A stretch of 64,000 nt of DNA from Cyanophora paradoxa (taxonomy: Eukaryota; Glaucocystophyceae; Cyanophorales; Cyanophoraceae): contig QPMI01000692.1 in assembly GCA_004431415.1 (NCBI GenBank), positions 62,001-126,000 on the forward strand, given 5' to 3'. A program made the translations under genes and the position numbers. Shown here one piece after another: positions 19,843 through 32,305 of this stretch (position 1 is its first letter; each line of letters opens with the position of its first letter). The notes beneath the pieces were generated by a model, which made no database searches, was not told where the DNA came from, and saw only the letters and a program-made list of their open reading frames with translations.

Positions 19843-20907
19843 CACTAGTAGATAGGGGGGGGGGGAAGTGACATTATTCTGACAATATTCTGGTATTATT
19901 TAAAATGTCAGAATGAATGACATTATTCTGACATCATTCTGACATTACTAGACAGCGCGAGACTTCAAATGCTAGAATCAGCTCGGAAACTAGGCCGGCA
20001 GGCGTCCCCGGCCCAACATTTAGCGTCGGGCGGTGCTCTTTCGATGATGAGTGTCCGCTTGCGCCGGTTTAATGTCAGAATAATGTCAACATGCCCGATA
20101 TTATCTTGACTTTACTTTGACAATATATAGCCTCTTAATACTAGACATCCGTACTATACGCGCGCGGCCGCGCGGGCGGCCCCGCGAGGAGATTTCGGGC
20201 CGGCGCTCCCCGGACGCCGGCCGCCGCGCCCGGCGTATGGATAGGCCGTGTCAAGGCGCGCACGGGAAGCCGCGCACAGGAAGCGGCCCGGTGCGCCCCC
20301 GTTGGCCGCCCTAGGAGATAATGTCAGAATAATTTCAGATCAAGGTCAGGTGAGGGGTGTTCGGATGGGGGCGATCCGAGGTACGTACGCGTTGCAGCGC
20401 GCATTAAAGAGACATCTAATATCATGTATAAAGGTTGAGAGCGGCGCCGTGGGCTGGCGAGCGCGCACCAGAAAAGCGCGGAGCTTCGCTGCAGTTTCGC
20501 TCGGACAGATCGCCTCCGAAATCTGGACACGCAAAGCTTGAGGTTAGATACAAACCAGTGTGAGGGGAAAGAGAGTGGGCCGAAAGTCGGCTACCTCGGC
20601 GAGTTCGGCCAGGGCGCGGCCAGGGCGAGCTCGGTCGCGTAAGAAGAGGGGAAGGAGCGGCGGAGGAGCCGCTCTTACACGGCCGTTTCGCGAGCATGTT
20701 GTTAGATTGTTGTTAGATTGATGTTATTGTGACATCAACATGACATTATCTCTGATATCACTCTGACAGTATTCTGACATTTTGGGATAATGTCAGAATA
20801 ATATCAAGTCGGACAAAAATAATGTCAGAATAATATCGGGTCTGACATTATAAATAATGTCAGAGTACTGTCAGAATAATCTCACTTCCCCCCCCTATCT
20901 ACTAGTG
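19843..20907. mobile_element. Non-autonomous CACTA-type DNA transposon
   Basis: The ends are inverted repeats starting CACTAGTAGATAGGGGG, followed on both sides by a G-run (11 and 8 bases), AAGTGA and ATTATTCTGAC. The flanks carry TGA on each side (19840-19842 and 20908-20910), a 3-bp target duplication, as expected of CACTA/EnSpm elements. Subterminal regions are packed with direct and inverted copies of ATGTCAGAATAATGTCA-like sequence, typical binding sites for a CACTA transposase. The 1065-bp interior encodes no transposase that I can recognise. Confidence 0.85.
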
Positions 20908-20920
20908 TGATGGCGCGCCC

Positions 20921-21776
20921 ATGAGAGCCGTGTGCCGACGGTTTCGGCGGATCGCGGACGACGGCAGCCTCTGGGAGCGCGTTGCGCTGCGCGAGCCGAA
21001 CGACGCGGCGGCAGAGGCGCCGCGCGCGGCGCTGATCCATGGCCAGCTGCCTGAGAAGGCGCGGGCGGCGGTACCGGTGCGGCGGATTTGCCCGGCCAGC
21101 TTCAGGCGGCTCGTGTCAGCATTCCGGGAACAGCTGGAGGAGCTGCACGTGCTCCTCAGCGGCGGCCAGGGCGCAGCAGACGTGTCTGGCCTGGGGGCCA
21201 TCAAGTGCGCGAGCGCGCTTCGCGAGCTGTGCGTCGGCGTCGCGATCGACAACGAGAAGTGCGCGTGGGACCCGCCACTTCACGCCACGGCTGCCTTCAC
21301 CCAGCCCCTGTCGATCATCCAGTTCCTATCCAAGCTCGAGGTGCGCGTTCGCTTCGCAAACGTTAGCGTTATAACTAGTGTCAAGCGATCCGAGACTCAG
21401 AGTCTCGTTCGTAAACCACGCGCTCGCCCGCGCACCGCAGCGCCTCGCGACGGGCGCGCCGTCCCTTCGCACCACGGACATCGGGGCCCCGCTCCCGATC
21501 GCCGCGGACCTCGCTGCGGTCTCCTCCCTTGCGTTCCTCCACGAGCTCAGGGCGCGTTTCATGATCACCGCTCCTCTAGATCCGCGCTGCGTTGCGTTGC
21601 ATTTTGGGAAGATCTGACGTTTAAATTTGCCCGCGCATACATAGATCTCGGACGGCGCTGCAAAGCGGATCGGCCCCGCGGAGCGCGAGAACCTGCTCAG
21701 CGTCCTCCTGGACACGAACGTCGTCTTCGACGACGACGACCAAGACGTCTACGTCGACTCGGAGGCCAACTCGTAG
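20921..21776 (+). CDS. F-box-like protein, 5' end possibly removed by the transposon
   Basis: The first residues (VCRRFRRIADDGSLWERVAL) match the C-terminal half of an F-box, where 'V-C-x-x-F/W-R-x-I-A-x-D-x-x-L-W' is characteristic; F-box proteins recruit substrates to SCF ubiquitin ligases. The segment that follows is Leu-rich (ELHVLLSGG, ALRELCVGV) and may be a repeat or substrate-binding region. At least one intron is likely near 21360-21600, because the frame changes there. The frame ends with an acidic tail and TAG 21774-21776. The transposon ends 13 bases before the first ATG, and the N-terminal half of the F-box is not found, so the gene may have been cut by the insertion. Moderate confidence in the family, low in the exon limits. 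Confidence 0.4.
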
Positions 21777-21872
21777 CTTGGCTTATATAAGAGCCGCCAC
21801 GCCCGATCGTCCCAGACCCCGCCGAGCACTGGTCCGGTCCCGTCCTTCCCTGCGGCTGGGCCCTGTCCCGGG

Positions 21873-21941
21873 GACACGAACGTCGTCTTTGAATTCGAAG
21901 ACGAGGACTCGGAGGCCGGGTCTGTTGTCACCGAGTACTAG
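21873..21941 (+). repeat. Partial duplicate of the F-box gene's 3' end
   Basis: GACACGAACGTCGTCTT occurs at about 21711 (in the F-box gene tail) and again here, followed in both by an acidic stretch, a GACTCGGAGGCC segment and a stop codon. The second copy looks like a duplicated terminal exon without its gene. Confidence 0.5.
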
Positions 21942-22067
21942 CTAGTGTAGCTAAGTACCAGTACAAAGTAAATATAACCATGGACAACACGATTATTTTA
22001 CAAAGTAGTGCGCGGGGCCACACAAAAAGGGAAAAGGGGGTCGGCCGCGGGGGCCTCGGGGCCCACA

Positions 22068-25000
22068 CTAGCCGCCGCCGAGGCCCATCAGGACGTCGAC
22101 GGCGCGCGAGAGGTCGCCCCGCGCCTCCGCCAGCGCCCGCGCGTTCGCCGCCGCGTCCCCGAAGCCCATCCCCGCCAGCTTCCGCATCTCCGCCTCGTAG
22201 GGGTACTGCAGAGGATGAGGGGAAGTGGGGGGGATGGCACGGTACGAGGGGGCGGACCTGCTGCTGGGCGGGGGCGGCGGGGGGCGCGGAGGGGATCGGC
22301 GCCGCGCCGTATCGGCTGCGGGGCGGGGCGGGGGGCTGTGAGGGAAGCCTGAAGGGCAGCGGAATCGGGCAGGGCGGGAGCGCACCCGGACACGGGGCCT
22401 GAGGGTTCTGGAATTCGAAGGGGTGTGAGCCCAAACAACGGGGGGTACAAGCGGAGGACTCACCGGAGGGATGGGGGGCGGAGGGGGCGGAGTGGAGGGA
22501 GGGGTACATGGACTGGGGGCGGGCCATGGGGGCGATCCGGTGCCTCCGCATGTACGTGAGGAACTGCGTGATGGTAAAATATACCGTACCCCGCCCGAAT
22601 ACTCGGGGGGGGGGGGAACCCGGACCTGGGTAGGGATCTCGGCGAGGACCTCTTTGGCGAGCTTCTGGTGCGCGCCGTGGCCCTTGAAGTCCCGGAACGG
22701 CACGAACTGCAGTACCCCCCAGCCGGGTCGGACGACAGAGGGGGGGGATGAAAGGAATGGGGGTACCTGGACGATGTCGTTCTCCATGACTTTGCCGTCG
22801 GCGCGCAGCGGCTCGTCGTCCGCGTCGAGAATGTCCATATTCGAGAAGTCGGCCTGCGTGGATTCGAACCAGGGACGAAGGTCAGAGGGGACAGAGTAAT
22901 GGGGCGGGACGGGGGAGACGCTAGGCACTCCGGGCGTGCGCGGCGCGCGGCTCGGGGGGAGGCGGGCGGGCGGGGCGCGGGGGGGTGGGGGAGGCGGGGG
23001 GGTAGGGAAAGTGGGTACGCACGCTGCCGACGCCGACGATGACTATAGAGAGCGGCAGCGACGAGGCGTGGACGATCTCACGCACCGTGGCCTCCATGTC
23101 TGACGGGGGGTACGCGGCTCTTTCGCGCGCGGGGTACAGGGGGGTGGGGCGGGGTACGCGCGCGCACCGTTGATGACGCCATCAGTGAGGAGCAGGAGGA
23201 TGTGGTAGTTCTGGCGGTCCGCAGTGAACCGCTGCTGCGCAAGCTCCGCCGCCCTCCGGACGATCTGGGGGGTACCGCTTCTGCCAGGGCGGGGCGAGGG
23301 GCTTACGAGGTTTTCATCATCTTTTTTTCGCACCTGGCTGAAGATCGTGGGCCCGTGGAGCCGCACGGAGCGCAGCGTCTGGTGGTACGCCTCCAGGACG
23401 CCCTGTACCCCCGCGCACTCGGGCTGCGTGCGAGAAAGGAAGCGCTCAGCCCCGGAGAAGGCGAGGCGAGGAAAAGCTTCGTTCGCACGCTGAACTCGTT
23501 GCCGTTGAGGGGGAAGCAGTGGTTGACGGCCCAAGAGGGCGGCAGCTGCGCCCCGAAGCCCCACGCCTGGCGAAGGAGAGGGGGGGGGGAGTCAGGCGAG
23601 CAGGGGGGAAGGGAGGGAGGGAGGAAGGTGGGGTACCGGGAACAGCTTGTCGGTGTCGTAGTGTGCGAGGATTTCTCCTACGGCCCGAATCGCCTGCGGA
23701 GGGAAGGATACCGGCTCGGGCGCGAGGGCGAGAAGAGGCGGGACGGGGAGGGCTGGGGCGGGGGCGGGAGCCGTTGAGGGGATTGAATTCGAAGAGCTGA
23801 ACCGCACTCTAGACCGGGCGCGCCTAGGGGCTGCTTAGAACGAGCGGCAGGGGTCGCGCTTGAGCTCGAGGCAGCTCGGAGCCGGGGAATAGGGTCATAT
23901 GAGCTCAGGCCCGGGCTAGCCCGGGACACCTGCTCGTATTCGTTCGGCTGGCTCCTGCGGGCCCGCTCCGGTGAGGCGGGGGGGTGGGAGGGGGGGGAAG
24001 GAATGGGGGTACGCGGACCCGCCGACGTAGTGGAGGGACGTCGAATCGGTGGGGGCCCTGCGGGGGTACGTGAATCGCGCCGTGCCCTAAAACAATCCTG
24101 CGCAGGACCCGCGCGCACCCGTTGCTCGCCGTGAAATCGATCGCGACGAGAAGGGATATTTCCTGCGGGGGTGCGGTTCGAGCCAGGGGGAGGAATCCCG
24201 AGGCGGGTACGGGGACGCACGCAGCCGCCGGCGATGTAGTCCAAGAACGAGTGTTCTCGTGTCACGGAGAAGCTCTCGACCTGCGGCGGCGTCGGGAAAA
24301 CCGGTCGCGACCGGGTTCGAACCCGGGCGCACCAGGACGGCCCCGCAGGAGGGGTCCGGAGGCTCGCCCTCCCGCTTGGAGAGGGGTAGCTCCTTCCGGC
24401 CCGAGCGGAGCTCCCCAAGGCTCGTCTGAGCCGTCTGAGCTCCGGGCCGTCCGAGCGCGGAAGGGGGGTACGGGATTGCCCACCTGTGCCCGGCCCAGGA
24501 GCTCGTGCGCCCCGCCGGAGTGGTAGTGGAACACCTCGACCAGCAGCGGCCGGTCGAAGTCGCCTGTACCCCGCCTCATATCGGCCCCAGGGGTACCGGG
24601 GCGTGCGGGAAGGGCAGGGGAGGGGTACCGTTGCAGAGGGTCTGGACGGTGGTCTCGTGCTGCTTCCACTTCGGGTGGAGGGTGTTGTCGTCCACCTGGG
24701 GGTAGAGGAAAGTTTTAGGCGGGTAGAAGAAGAAGAAAAAGTAGGGGAAGGGATACGCCGACCTCGCTCTTGTACACGGGGCCGTACGTGTTGTCCTCGC
24801 GCGCCCGGCTGACCACCACGAAGGCGTCTGGGGCACGGGCTCGGTCGCGGGCGGGCGGCGGCCGCGGGTTCGAATCCGGGCGCACCGGTCTTCCACCAGA
24901 GCATGCGCATCTTCGGTATGCCCCGGGCCGCCAGCTTGAAGCTGCGCGGAGCGGGGCGGGGGCCCGGGCGCGTCGGGGCCGCGAACGGGTCGTAGCGCGC

Positions 25001-25967
25001 GTACCCGGCCGAGCGCACCGGACCGTGTCGAGGAGCCCCTTCACCTCCTCCGCGTGGATGGTTATCTGACCGTTCTTCCGCGTGGGGTGCTTCCCGTTCC
25101 TGCGAACGAACGTTCCTCCGCGACAGGCGGGGCGCCGCGCAGGTCGCGTCAGACTCACCTGAGCTCGCGGGTGAGCCGCTGCCCCCGGGAGGAGACCAGC
25201 TCTCCCAGGACGATGTCGGCCTCCCCGATGAAATCGTGAGCGGAGAGGTCCCGGCTGTTGCTGTCGCTGTCGTACACCTGCGCGGCCGCCCCGTTCGATT
25301 CGCCCTTCCGTCCTTGTTCGGAGAGGAAGGGCGGCCCGTGCGCGGCGAGGCGCGGCTCGCCTCGAGCTTGAAGTGCTGGTTCTCCTCGAAGTAGTAGTCC
25401 AGGCGGAACGTGGTGGTGAACTTGGGGTTCTTTTGGAGGGCGGGGCGCAGGCGGGCGGGCGCCGGGCGGTGAGGCCGGCGCGGGCGCATGCGGAGGGGCG
25501 GGCCGGGGCGGCGGGGCGAGCGCACGGGACAGTTGTCGATGGTTTCTGTGCGCCCGATCTCCTTCCACTGCCTGCGTGCGTCAGGGCGCCGTCGGTTAGC
25601 CGAGGCCGCTCGACGGAGGGCGTCGGCGCTCGGCGATGAGCGCTCGTCGTCGGCACTCGGCGCTCATTCGGAGCTCCGAGGCTTAACTTCGACGGGCGCC
25701 ACGCACCCCGAAGGCACACGCCCGTAGAGTACGACGAAGGGGTCTGCGCTTCCCGGCGTCAGCGAGGCGAGCGCTTGACGAGCGCCGCAGGGCCAGCGCG
25801 CCGGACTCTGATAGGACATCGAGCTTGACTAGGCTCGTGCAGGAGATGCTCAGCTCCACCTGCGCGAGGCGACACTCGTCGGCATTGCGCTCGGAAGCCG
25901 GCAAAGCACGGACCTTGCTGGCAAGGCTTCCGCCGTCCCCGATAAGCTCCTCTATTACCTTCGTCAT
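22068..25967 (-). CDS. Copine (C2 domains plus vWA/copine domain) with a C-terminal UBA; multi-exon
   Basis: Copines are cytosolic proteins that bind membranes in a Ca2+-dependent way through C2 domains and bind partners through a vWA-like domain. Exons run right to left. N-terminus: VELSISCTSLVKLDVLS (near 25.85 kb), DPFVVLYG (near 25.72), FTTTFRLDYYFEENQHFKLE (near 25.40) and DFIGEADIVLGELVSS (near 25.21) form a C2 domain. The copine domain has FLDYIAGG (24.24), VAIDFTASNG (24.13), SLHYVGG (24.02), AVGEILAHYDTDKLFP (23.67), WGFGAQLP (23.56), LHGPTIFSQV (23.36), YHILLLLTDG (23.19) and NMDILDADDEPLRADGK (22.82). The last exon (22.20-22.07) encodes a UBA-like helix bundle (MRKLAGMGFGD onward), a ubiquitin-binding fold. 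Introns contain GGGGTAC on the plus strand, that is GTACCCC in gene sense. The start at 25967 is the first ATG before the C2 domain. Confidence 0.8.
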
Positions 25968-26329
25968 CGTTGCAGCGCCAGTGGTGACGTGAGCACTTCG
26001 TGTGGCGACGTGTGCACTGCCGGGGATACAGGATCAAAAGTGCACTGAGGTCACCCACCTCTCCCGGCCCGCTGCGATGGCTGTGCGAGCAGCTGCATAG
26101 TCTCCTGCTCGACCATAGGAGCAGCTCATCGGCCGCTGGCTCGTCGAGCTCCGCACACGCTCTTGCAGGCTAGTGCAGCTCTGCCGAGTGGTGCATCTCT
26201 GCCGGCGCCGGACGACGCTTTTGGACCTGCGTGAGCGACGGCGAAAGTATGCGTCGGCGAGCACGCGCGGGCTAGCGAGCCGGCGAACTGGCAGCGAGGC
26301 CGCTCCCCACAGCTGCAGCTCGCTCAGCT

Positions 26330-26655
26330 ATGGACCGCTTTGGAGGAGACGACAATGCCAACTTCCAGGCGAGCCCGCGCGGCGCGGAAGGGCGACCCTG
26401 CCCCCTCCGAGCCCTGACCGGTTCGCGCCGCAGCTCGCCCCGCCGGGCGTACGGGAGCGCTCGCAGGAGGAGATCGGTGCGCTCTGCTCCATCCTCTCGA
26501 GCCACCCGTGCGCGGCCTCCCGCCCCGCTTCGCTTAGCTTGGCTTCGCCCACGGCGCTCGGCGGCCGACGGCGCCGGCCGCAGGAGCCGCAGAGGGGACG
26601 TGGACCTCCGGAAGATCGTCCACTGGCTGAGCCCGATGCAGGCGAGCGGCCCGGC

Positions 26656-26686
<31 letters not shown>

Positions 26687-29360
26687 GCGCCTCGCCGGCC
26701 GCTGACGCGTTCGAATTCGTCCGCAGCCGTTCGACGGCCAGCGTGAGCCGCGGCCCCCTCCCGCCGACCCGCGCGGCCGCATCTCACCGCCCGCGCGCAG
26801 CGGCGAAGGCGCTGCGCCTCGCGGCCCGCGCCTGCAGGCTCGAGGTCCACCCCAGGGACCACAAAAGTGCGCCGCCGGCGTCGCCCAGCCCGGGCCGCCC
26901 ACCTTTGGTCCTTCCCGCTCGCCCCGACAGGCGCGCAGTCTTCCGCAGAGGGGAGCCGGCCGACAAGTTCTACATGGTCGTCGCAGGGTCGGTGCGCCGC
27001 GGGGAAGCGCCCCCGCCCGGATTCGATCCCGCGTCCCTGGATCGACCCCCCTCCAGCTCTCGGTCTTCGCGGAGAACGAAAACGTGACGCTCGGCGGCCG
27101 GAAGGTGCGGTGCCTGTACCCCTCCACGTGATTTCTGAGCCCGTCCGAAACGGGACCGTACCCCCCGCAGGTCCCCGAGCTGACGGCGATGCTGAGCACG
27201 GGCGATGCCGTCGGCGGGTCGACCATCGCCTCCCCCACCACCCAGATCTGGTACCCCCGTAACCTTGGCCCCCCTCCCCCTCGACCCGCGGCGACGCCGC
27301 GCCGTACCCCCTCGCAGGACGATCACAGCGCTCGCCTCGACGCCCGTGCAGCTCCTCTCGCTGGGGTACGTCGCCTTGCAGCGGATCCTCGAGACCGTCG
27401 CCTCGGAGAAGGTGCCGTACCCCTCTACTGAACCCCGTACCCCCCTCACGCCGCCCAGTTCGCCAAGGAGAAGCGGTTCACGCGAACGGTCCCCTTCCTC
27501 TCCGACCTGAGGCGAGCACCCCTCCCCGCCGAGCCGCGTACCCCCTCCCGCTTACCTGTACCGCCAGCGACGCGAAAGTCGAGCGCTTCTTCTCCTTCGC
27601 CCGCAAGCGCGTCCTGCCCCCGGCGACTGGTCCGCTCCGTACCCAGGCTGCTCGCCCCGTACCCCTCTTTCTGACACCGACTCCGCGTCAGTCTTCTGGC
27701 GGCCGGGCGCCTTCGTTGGGAACGTGTGGCTGATCCAGCACGGACGCGTCCGCTTCTGCTGGCCCTCCCAGGAGGCGATTCCTGTACCCGGCCCCCTCTT
27801 TGGCCCCCGCTGAAGTGGGAAGCAGGGCGGGGGCGAGGCCGGCGGGCGGCGGCACCCCTCTGCGATCGAGGGCGATGAGGCGTGCGAGCTGGGGTCGGGG
27901 GCCCTCGTGGGGGGTAGCTCCTTCTTCGAGCGGCACGGCCGATACACCGTACCCCCCGCTTCCTTCCCGGTACCCCTCCTCTCCGCTCACAGGCGGCAGG
28001 TGCACGCGATCGCGTCGTCGCGGGTCGTCGCGTGGGAGCTCCTCAAGCTCGCCGTACCCCGGGGCGCGTCACGTACCCCCGAACTGCTCCGCGCCCCTCC
28101 CTGCCCCTTGACCGGCTGCCGCAGCTCTGGACGAGAGCGTTCGGGCGGCGATCGACGCGCGCGCCGCGCGCCTGACCCGCAGCGACGGTGCGCTGCCCCA
28201 TCGGGCCGCAGTCCGCCGCCCGCCCACGCGCCCCGCCGCCCGCACTCGCAGGCGCCGACACGAGCGAGTACGCCCTCGTCGCCCCCTCGGCCCGTACCCC
28301 CGGATCGACCCCGGCCTCCCGCCCCCTCCCGGCCCCGCCCCCGCCCCCGCCCATCCGCCGGCGCCCGGCCAGCGCGTGGGTTCGCCTCTCCTCCCCGCAG
28401 GCCGCCCGGCCGTCCCGCCGCCCCGCCTCCGCCGCGAGCCACTTCCGCCCCTCCTCCACCGTACCCCCCGGCGGCAGCTCCTCGGAGGACGAGGGGGGTA
28501 CGGCCGACCCCGACGTTCGGAACCTCCTCGAGCTGCGCGCCGCGCTCCGTACATCTGCCTGGGACGAGCAGGGCGCGGACCTGGACGCGGGGTCGAGCCC
28601 CGGGGGGTCCCTTTCCCCGCCCCGCCCGGCCTCGGCCGCCTCCGCCTCGGCTGCGCGCCTCGCCGCCTCCGCCTCCGCCGCCTCCCTCGGCACCGGTACC
28701 CCCCGCAGCCTCCTTCTCCGCTCCCGCATCTCGTCCACGCCGTCGCTGTCCGCGGGGGTACCGGCGCGCCCCGCCTCCGCCTCGGCCGCCTCGCTGCGGT
28801 CCCGCCCCTGGAGCGCGGCTTCCTTCCTCTCCGCGGGGCGGCCCCCCAGCGAGCCGCCCCCCGAGCCGGCCCCGGTACCCCCCCTCCAGCCTCTCCCCTC
28901 CGACCCCGCCGTCGCCCCCCCGCCCTCCCCGGGCCGCCGTACCCCCCGCGACGAGGATCTGGAGGGGGAGGGCGCCCGGGCCGTGGACAGACGGGTACTG
29001 GAGGTACTGCACCCCCCGCAGAAGCCGGCGCCCTTGGACCCGTACGCGGCGGCGCGGCCCAAGATTGCCGTACCCTTCCGGCCGGGCTCCCTCCCCCACC
29101 ACCTCCGCCCCACGTCCGCCTCCTCCAACTCGAGGTCCTCCCGCGCCCTCGCCCTCTCCGAGGTCCGTACCCCCTGTTTCTCCCACGAAACTGTGTGACC
29201 CCGGTTCGAATCCCGGCAGGACCTGGACGAGATCTTGGCGCACGTGCAGTCCCGAGGCCGCGCGCCTGCGGCGGCGGCGGCGGCGGGGCGGCCCCAGTCG
29301 GCCCTCTCGCGGGGGGCCCCCTCCCGCCCCGGGACAGCGGGAAGCACACGGCCCCTATAG
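26330..29360 (+). CDS. Protein with two cyclic-nucleotide-binding (CNB) domains and a long low-complexity tail; multi-exon
   Basis: CNB domain 1: VFRRGEPADKFYMVVAGSV (near 26.94-26.99 kb), LSVFAENENVTLGG (27.06-27.10), VPELTAMLSTGDAVGG (27.17) and ITALASTPVQLLSLG (27.32), the last matching the strand before the alpha-C helix. Intron 27251-27317 is exact (GT...AG, phase kept). CNB domain 2: VWLIQHGRVRFCWPS (27.73), GSGALVGGSSFFERHG (27.89), VHAIASSRVVAWELL (28.00). Canonical phosphate-binding Glu/Arg are weak or absent in domain 2, so it may not bind cAMP. From about 28.25 kb to the end the protein is Ser/Ala/Pro-rich and probably disordered; the final exon starts DLDEILAHVQ and stops at TAG 29358-29360. 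The gene diverges from copine across about 360 bases, which must hold both promoters. The start is uncertain. Confidence 0.65.
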
Positions 29361-32200
29361 CTAGAGCTGTACTCGTAGCCGTCGGCGCCAAGGTCCGCTC
29401 GGCGCTACAGCTTATGCATGAACACTGATCGCGGAGCGGAGCGCGAGAATACTTACGCTATAACTTCGTAAGCCGCACAGCCGCTGAGCGGCACTAGCTC
29501 CAGTAATAGGTTTTCAAACTACGTATACAGCTAAAATTCTGCCTAGCTAGGCAAGCCGGACAAGCTGGGGGCAACCTCCCTTCAAAGAATCAGCAAAACT
29601 ACAGAAGAACGCAGGACTGTCAAAAACACGCAGGATCTGTTGAAAAGGCTGTGGGAACTAAGCAAAACATCTGCGACATAGAAAGAAATAGATTGTCGAT
29701 CGATCGACACTGTGACGCGTTGAAAGCATGCGAGTCACTGGGCCCCCCCAGAGCGTGCCTGGGGCGGCAACGGCGCGCGGTGAGCGGCGCTGACGAGCTG
29801 CGACGGCTCAGAGCGGAGCACACCTTAGTGGACTGAGCCGTGTCGGGTGTTGGGCAGCGGTGCGTCTCGTGCTCGAAGGCGGAGCCGGGGCGGGCCCACT
29901 CCGGGCACGGCAAGCCCTGCGGAGCAAGCTTAAGGGTCACGCCGGGACGCGTCTGAAGGGCCCGGGGAAGACTGAGCCATTACGAACCGATTCCTTAAAC
30001 ATGCTCTCGAGAAGAAGCTGCTTCTCCCGAGTGAGCTCAAGGAGGAGCTGATGCCGCCCAACGCCGGCCGCGGCGGCGACTGTGCTCTGCAAAGGCACTT
30101 CGACGACGGCGGAGAGCTCTGGATCCGGATCGCTGTCGTCGCGACCGGAAGCTGCGAGGGAAGCCAGCGCCTCGACCTCCATTGGTCGGCGTCCACACGA
30201 ACCCCGCAGGCGTTAGTGCGCGCTGCTGGATCGACACTGCTCCGGCCTCGAGTCCGGCGTCGACTACAACTCCCTTGCTAGTTGCCTGACAAGCCGAGCC
30301 TCGGCAGTCACAGCCGAAGAGGAATCGAGGCGCACGCGGCACAGTCTTCGCTAGCTCGGTTCAGTCCGACGGTCGACGCCTCTCCTGCAGGAGGCAGACG
30401 AGTCGGTGAAGATGCTGGGCGGCGGAGCGGCTGCTGCCCGGAGCGGATTGCTGACAATTTCTACAGACACTGAGTCTTGAGGCCCCGCAAGCGGATTCTG
30501 CTTTGTACCCCTCGAGCTCCGCGGTTACAACTGCCGAGCGACAGTCACGTTGGTTACGCCTTAGGTGCAGAATGTCCATCTAACGGAGATAAAATAGCGC
30601 TTTTCTGGCAGGCCCGGCGGCCGGGAGCGAGTGCTATTGACGTTGCTGATGTACCCCTCAACCTTCACATCCCCCTCGCAGATAGACTTGCGCGGGCGCG
30701 AAGAGTGCAGCAGCAGCGGCCACCGGGATGGCACGCGACGCTGCCAGGTAGATTACGCATCATCAGGCGCGGTCGCGGCCCGACTTGTGGGCTCGCTCGC
30801 CGCTTCCGAACTCCCATCGACGCCGATTGCGCAAGCGGGACCGGTACCGCACACACGCTGATTCCCCCAGCCCGGCACGGCACTGCGCGAGCGTAGATGC
30901 TATCTGAGTGTACTTGCAGCTCAGAGAGCGTGCAGCCCGCGGCCGGCCGCGTTTCAGCTAGTTGGTCCAGCGCCCCGCGGTCGAACGAGATGACCGGTGC
31001 CCTGTCGGCGTCGGCCGAGCCGGCCATGCATCCAGAGACGCTCTCCAACTGCGTGGATGCTGTCGCACAGGCCGTTCTCGGCGACCTGACGAAGTTCAGC
31101 TGTGCGCTCCCATCTCGGCCCATCGAATCTTCAAAGAATCTGGCCATCTGCGGGCTCGCCGCGCTGACGGGACGCTCTCCTCGCGTTTTTCTTCAGATGT
31201 GGAGTGCATGGCGCTCTCGGGCGGGGCCGCGAGGGACGGGCAGGGCGCAGTCGGCCCCTCCCTTCGGATCAAGCGCGTCTGCAGCCTTTCAAGTGTCGGT
31301 AAGCGAATCGGGGCTCCCTCATCTCTTTCCTTCTGTGCTCCCTGAGCCTTTTAGCGCTTCAATTTGACGTTGTGCATGTCATCGTTGAAATTTGATCGCG
31401 ATCACAGGGGCGAACCCGCTCGCGGTCCAGTTCAGCAAGGAGGCAAGCTGCAGGGATCCGGAGTCCGACGCCGGCTCTCCCGACGTCGTCGCAAGCTCTG
31501 CGATCGCCAACCGATGCGAGTGAGTCCGGATCCGCGCCATATGCTTTGCCTTTCCAGGTCGCCGAGCGATTTGATCGGCACCATCGCGATGTCGCGATCG
31601 ATCGACCTCGCGTGCACTCGAGCTCACTCTTGGCCTGTTTCAGGTGGTTGGTGGACGCTAGTCTTGTCCCCAAGGAAACCTTCTCTCGCTCCGGACCCTC
31701 CTGCCCCTTCAAAACGCTCTTCGTGGTGGGTTCCTTCTCGCTCGGATTGGGTGATCGTCGCTGTTCTCGCGTGCTTATGTGCCCGCCCGTAGGTTCCTTG
31801 CTCCTCCCCCCTCTCGAGACGGCCCCTTCTCGTGTTTCTCTTCTTCTCCTCGACCGCGAACGAGTACGATTCAATTGTCGACGGGGTGCGATTGTCGAGG
31901 GTGCACATCCATAGCTCTCTCTTCGCTGATTACGTACGCTGCAGTATGTGCGGGCGAATGTCTTCGCCAACCTCTTCCGGCACTGCGGCGCGGTCGAGGT
32001 GGGCGGCGGGCCGCTCTGCGTCGTCGGGCCGGGCGCCCCCGCCCGCCCGCTCGACGTCGACGACTGCGCACTCGACTTGCTCCGAATCAGGTGCGGCGTC
32101 CCGCGGCTGTCCACGGCAAGCTTAAGACTCGACTGCTCAGTCTGCCCGCGCGCCCCGCAGCCCTGCGACGCGGTCAGAGACCTCCTCAAAGCTCATCGAG
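29361..32200. other. No confident gene; possible 5' exons of the next gene
   Basis: Mixed-composition sequence with short coding-like stretches on the plus strand (for example around 31.15-31.25 and 31.95-32.20 kb) that could be 5' exons of the CNB-RWP-RK gene, but I cannot join them with confidence. Confidence 0.3.
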
Positions 32201-32305
32201 ACCCGGATGGGCGAGTCCCTCTCCCTCTTCCGAAAGGTATATACCGTTTTCATCAATCTTTCTCTTACGCTCGCCCCTCGCTGACGCCCTTGTTAGTTCC
32301 CGAGC

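Noticed and set aside
21783-21792. TATATAAG as a promoter TATA box
   Set aside because: It lies between an F-box gene end and its duplicated tail with no plus-strand gene start downstream.
23678-25525. A 615-residue minus-strand open frame
   Set aside because: It is the wrong frame across copine exons and GC-rich introns; the true exons lie in changing frames and match the copine family.
25983-25992. TGACGTGA as a CRE-type cAMP-response site between copine and the CNB gene
   Set aside because: A single 8-base match in GC-rich DNA is expected by chance, and nothing links it to regulation.
29190-29220. Possible tRNA from GGTTCGAATCCCGG
   Set aside because: Only the T-arm-like part is present, directly before a splice acceptor; no D arm or acceptor stem upstream.
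27987-29391. Minus-strand frames of more than 400 residues
   Set aside because: Gly/Arg-rich antisense of the low-complexity tail of the plus-strand CNB gene; long open frames are expected by chance at this GC content.
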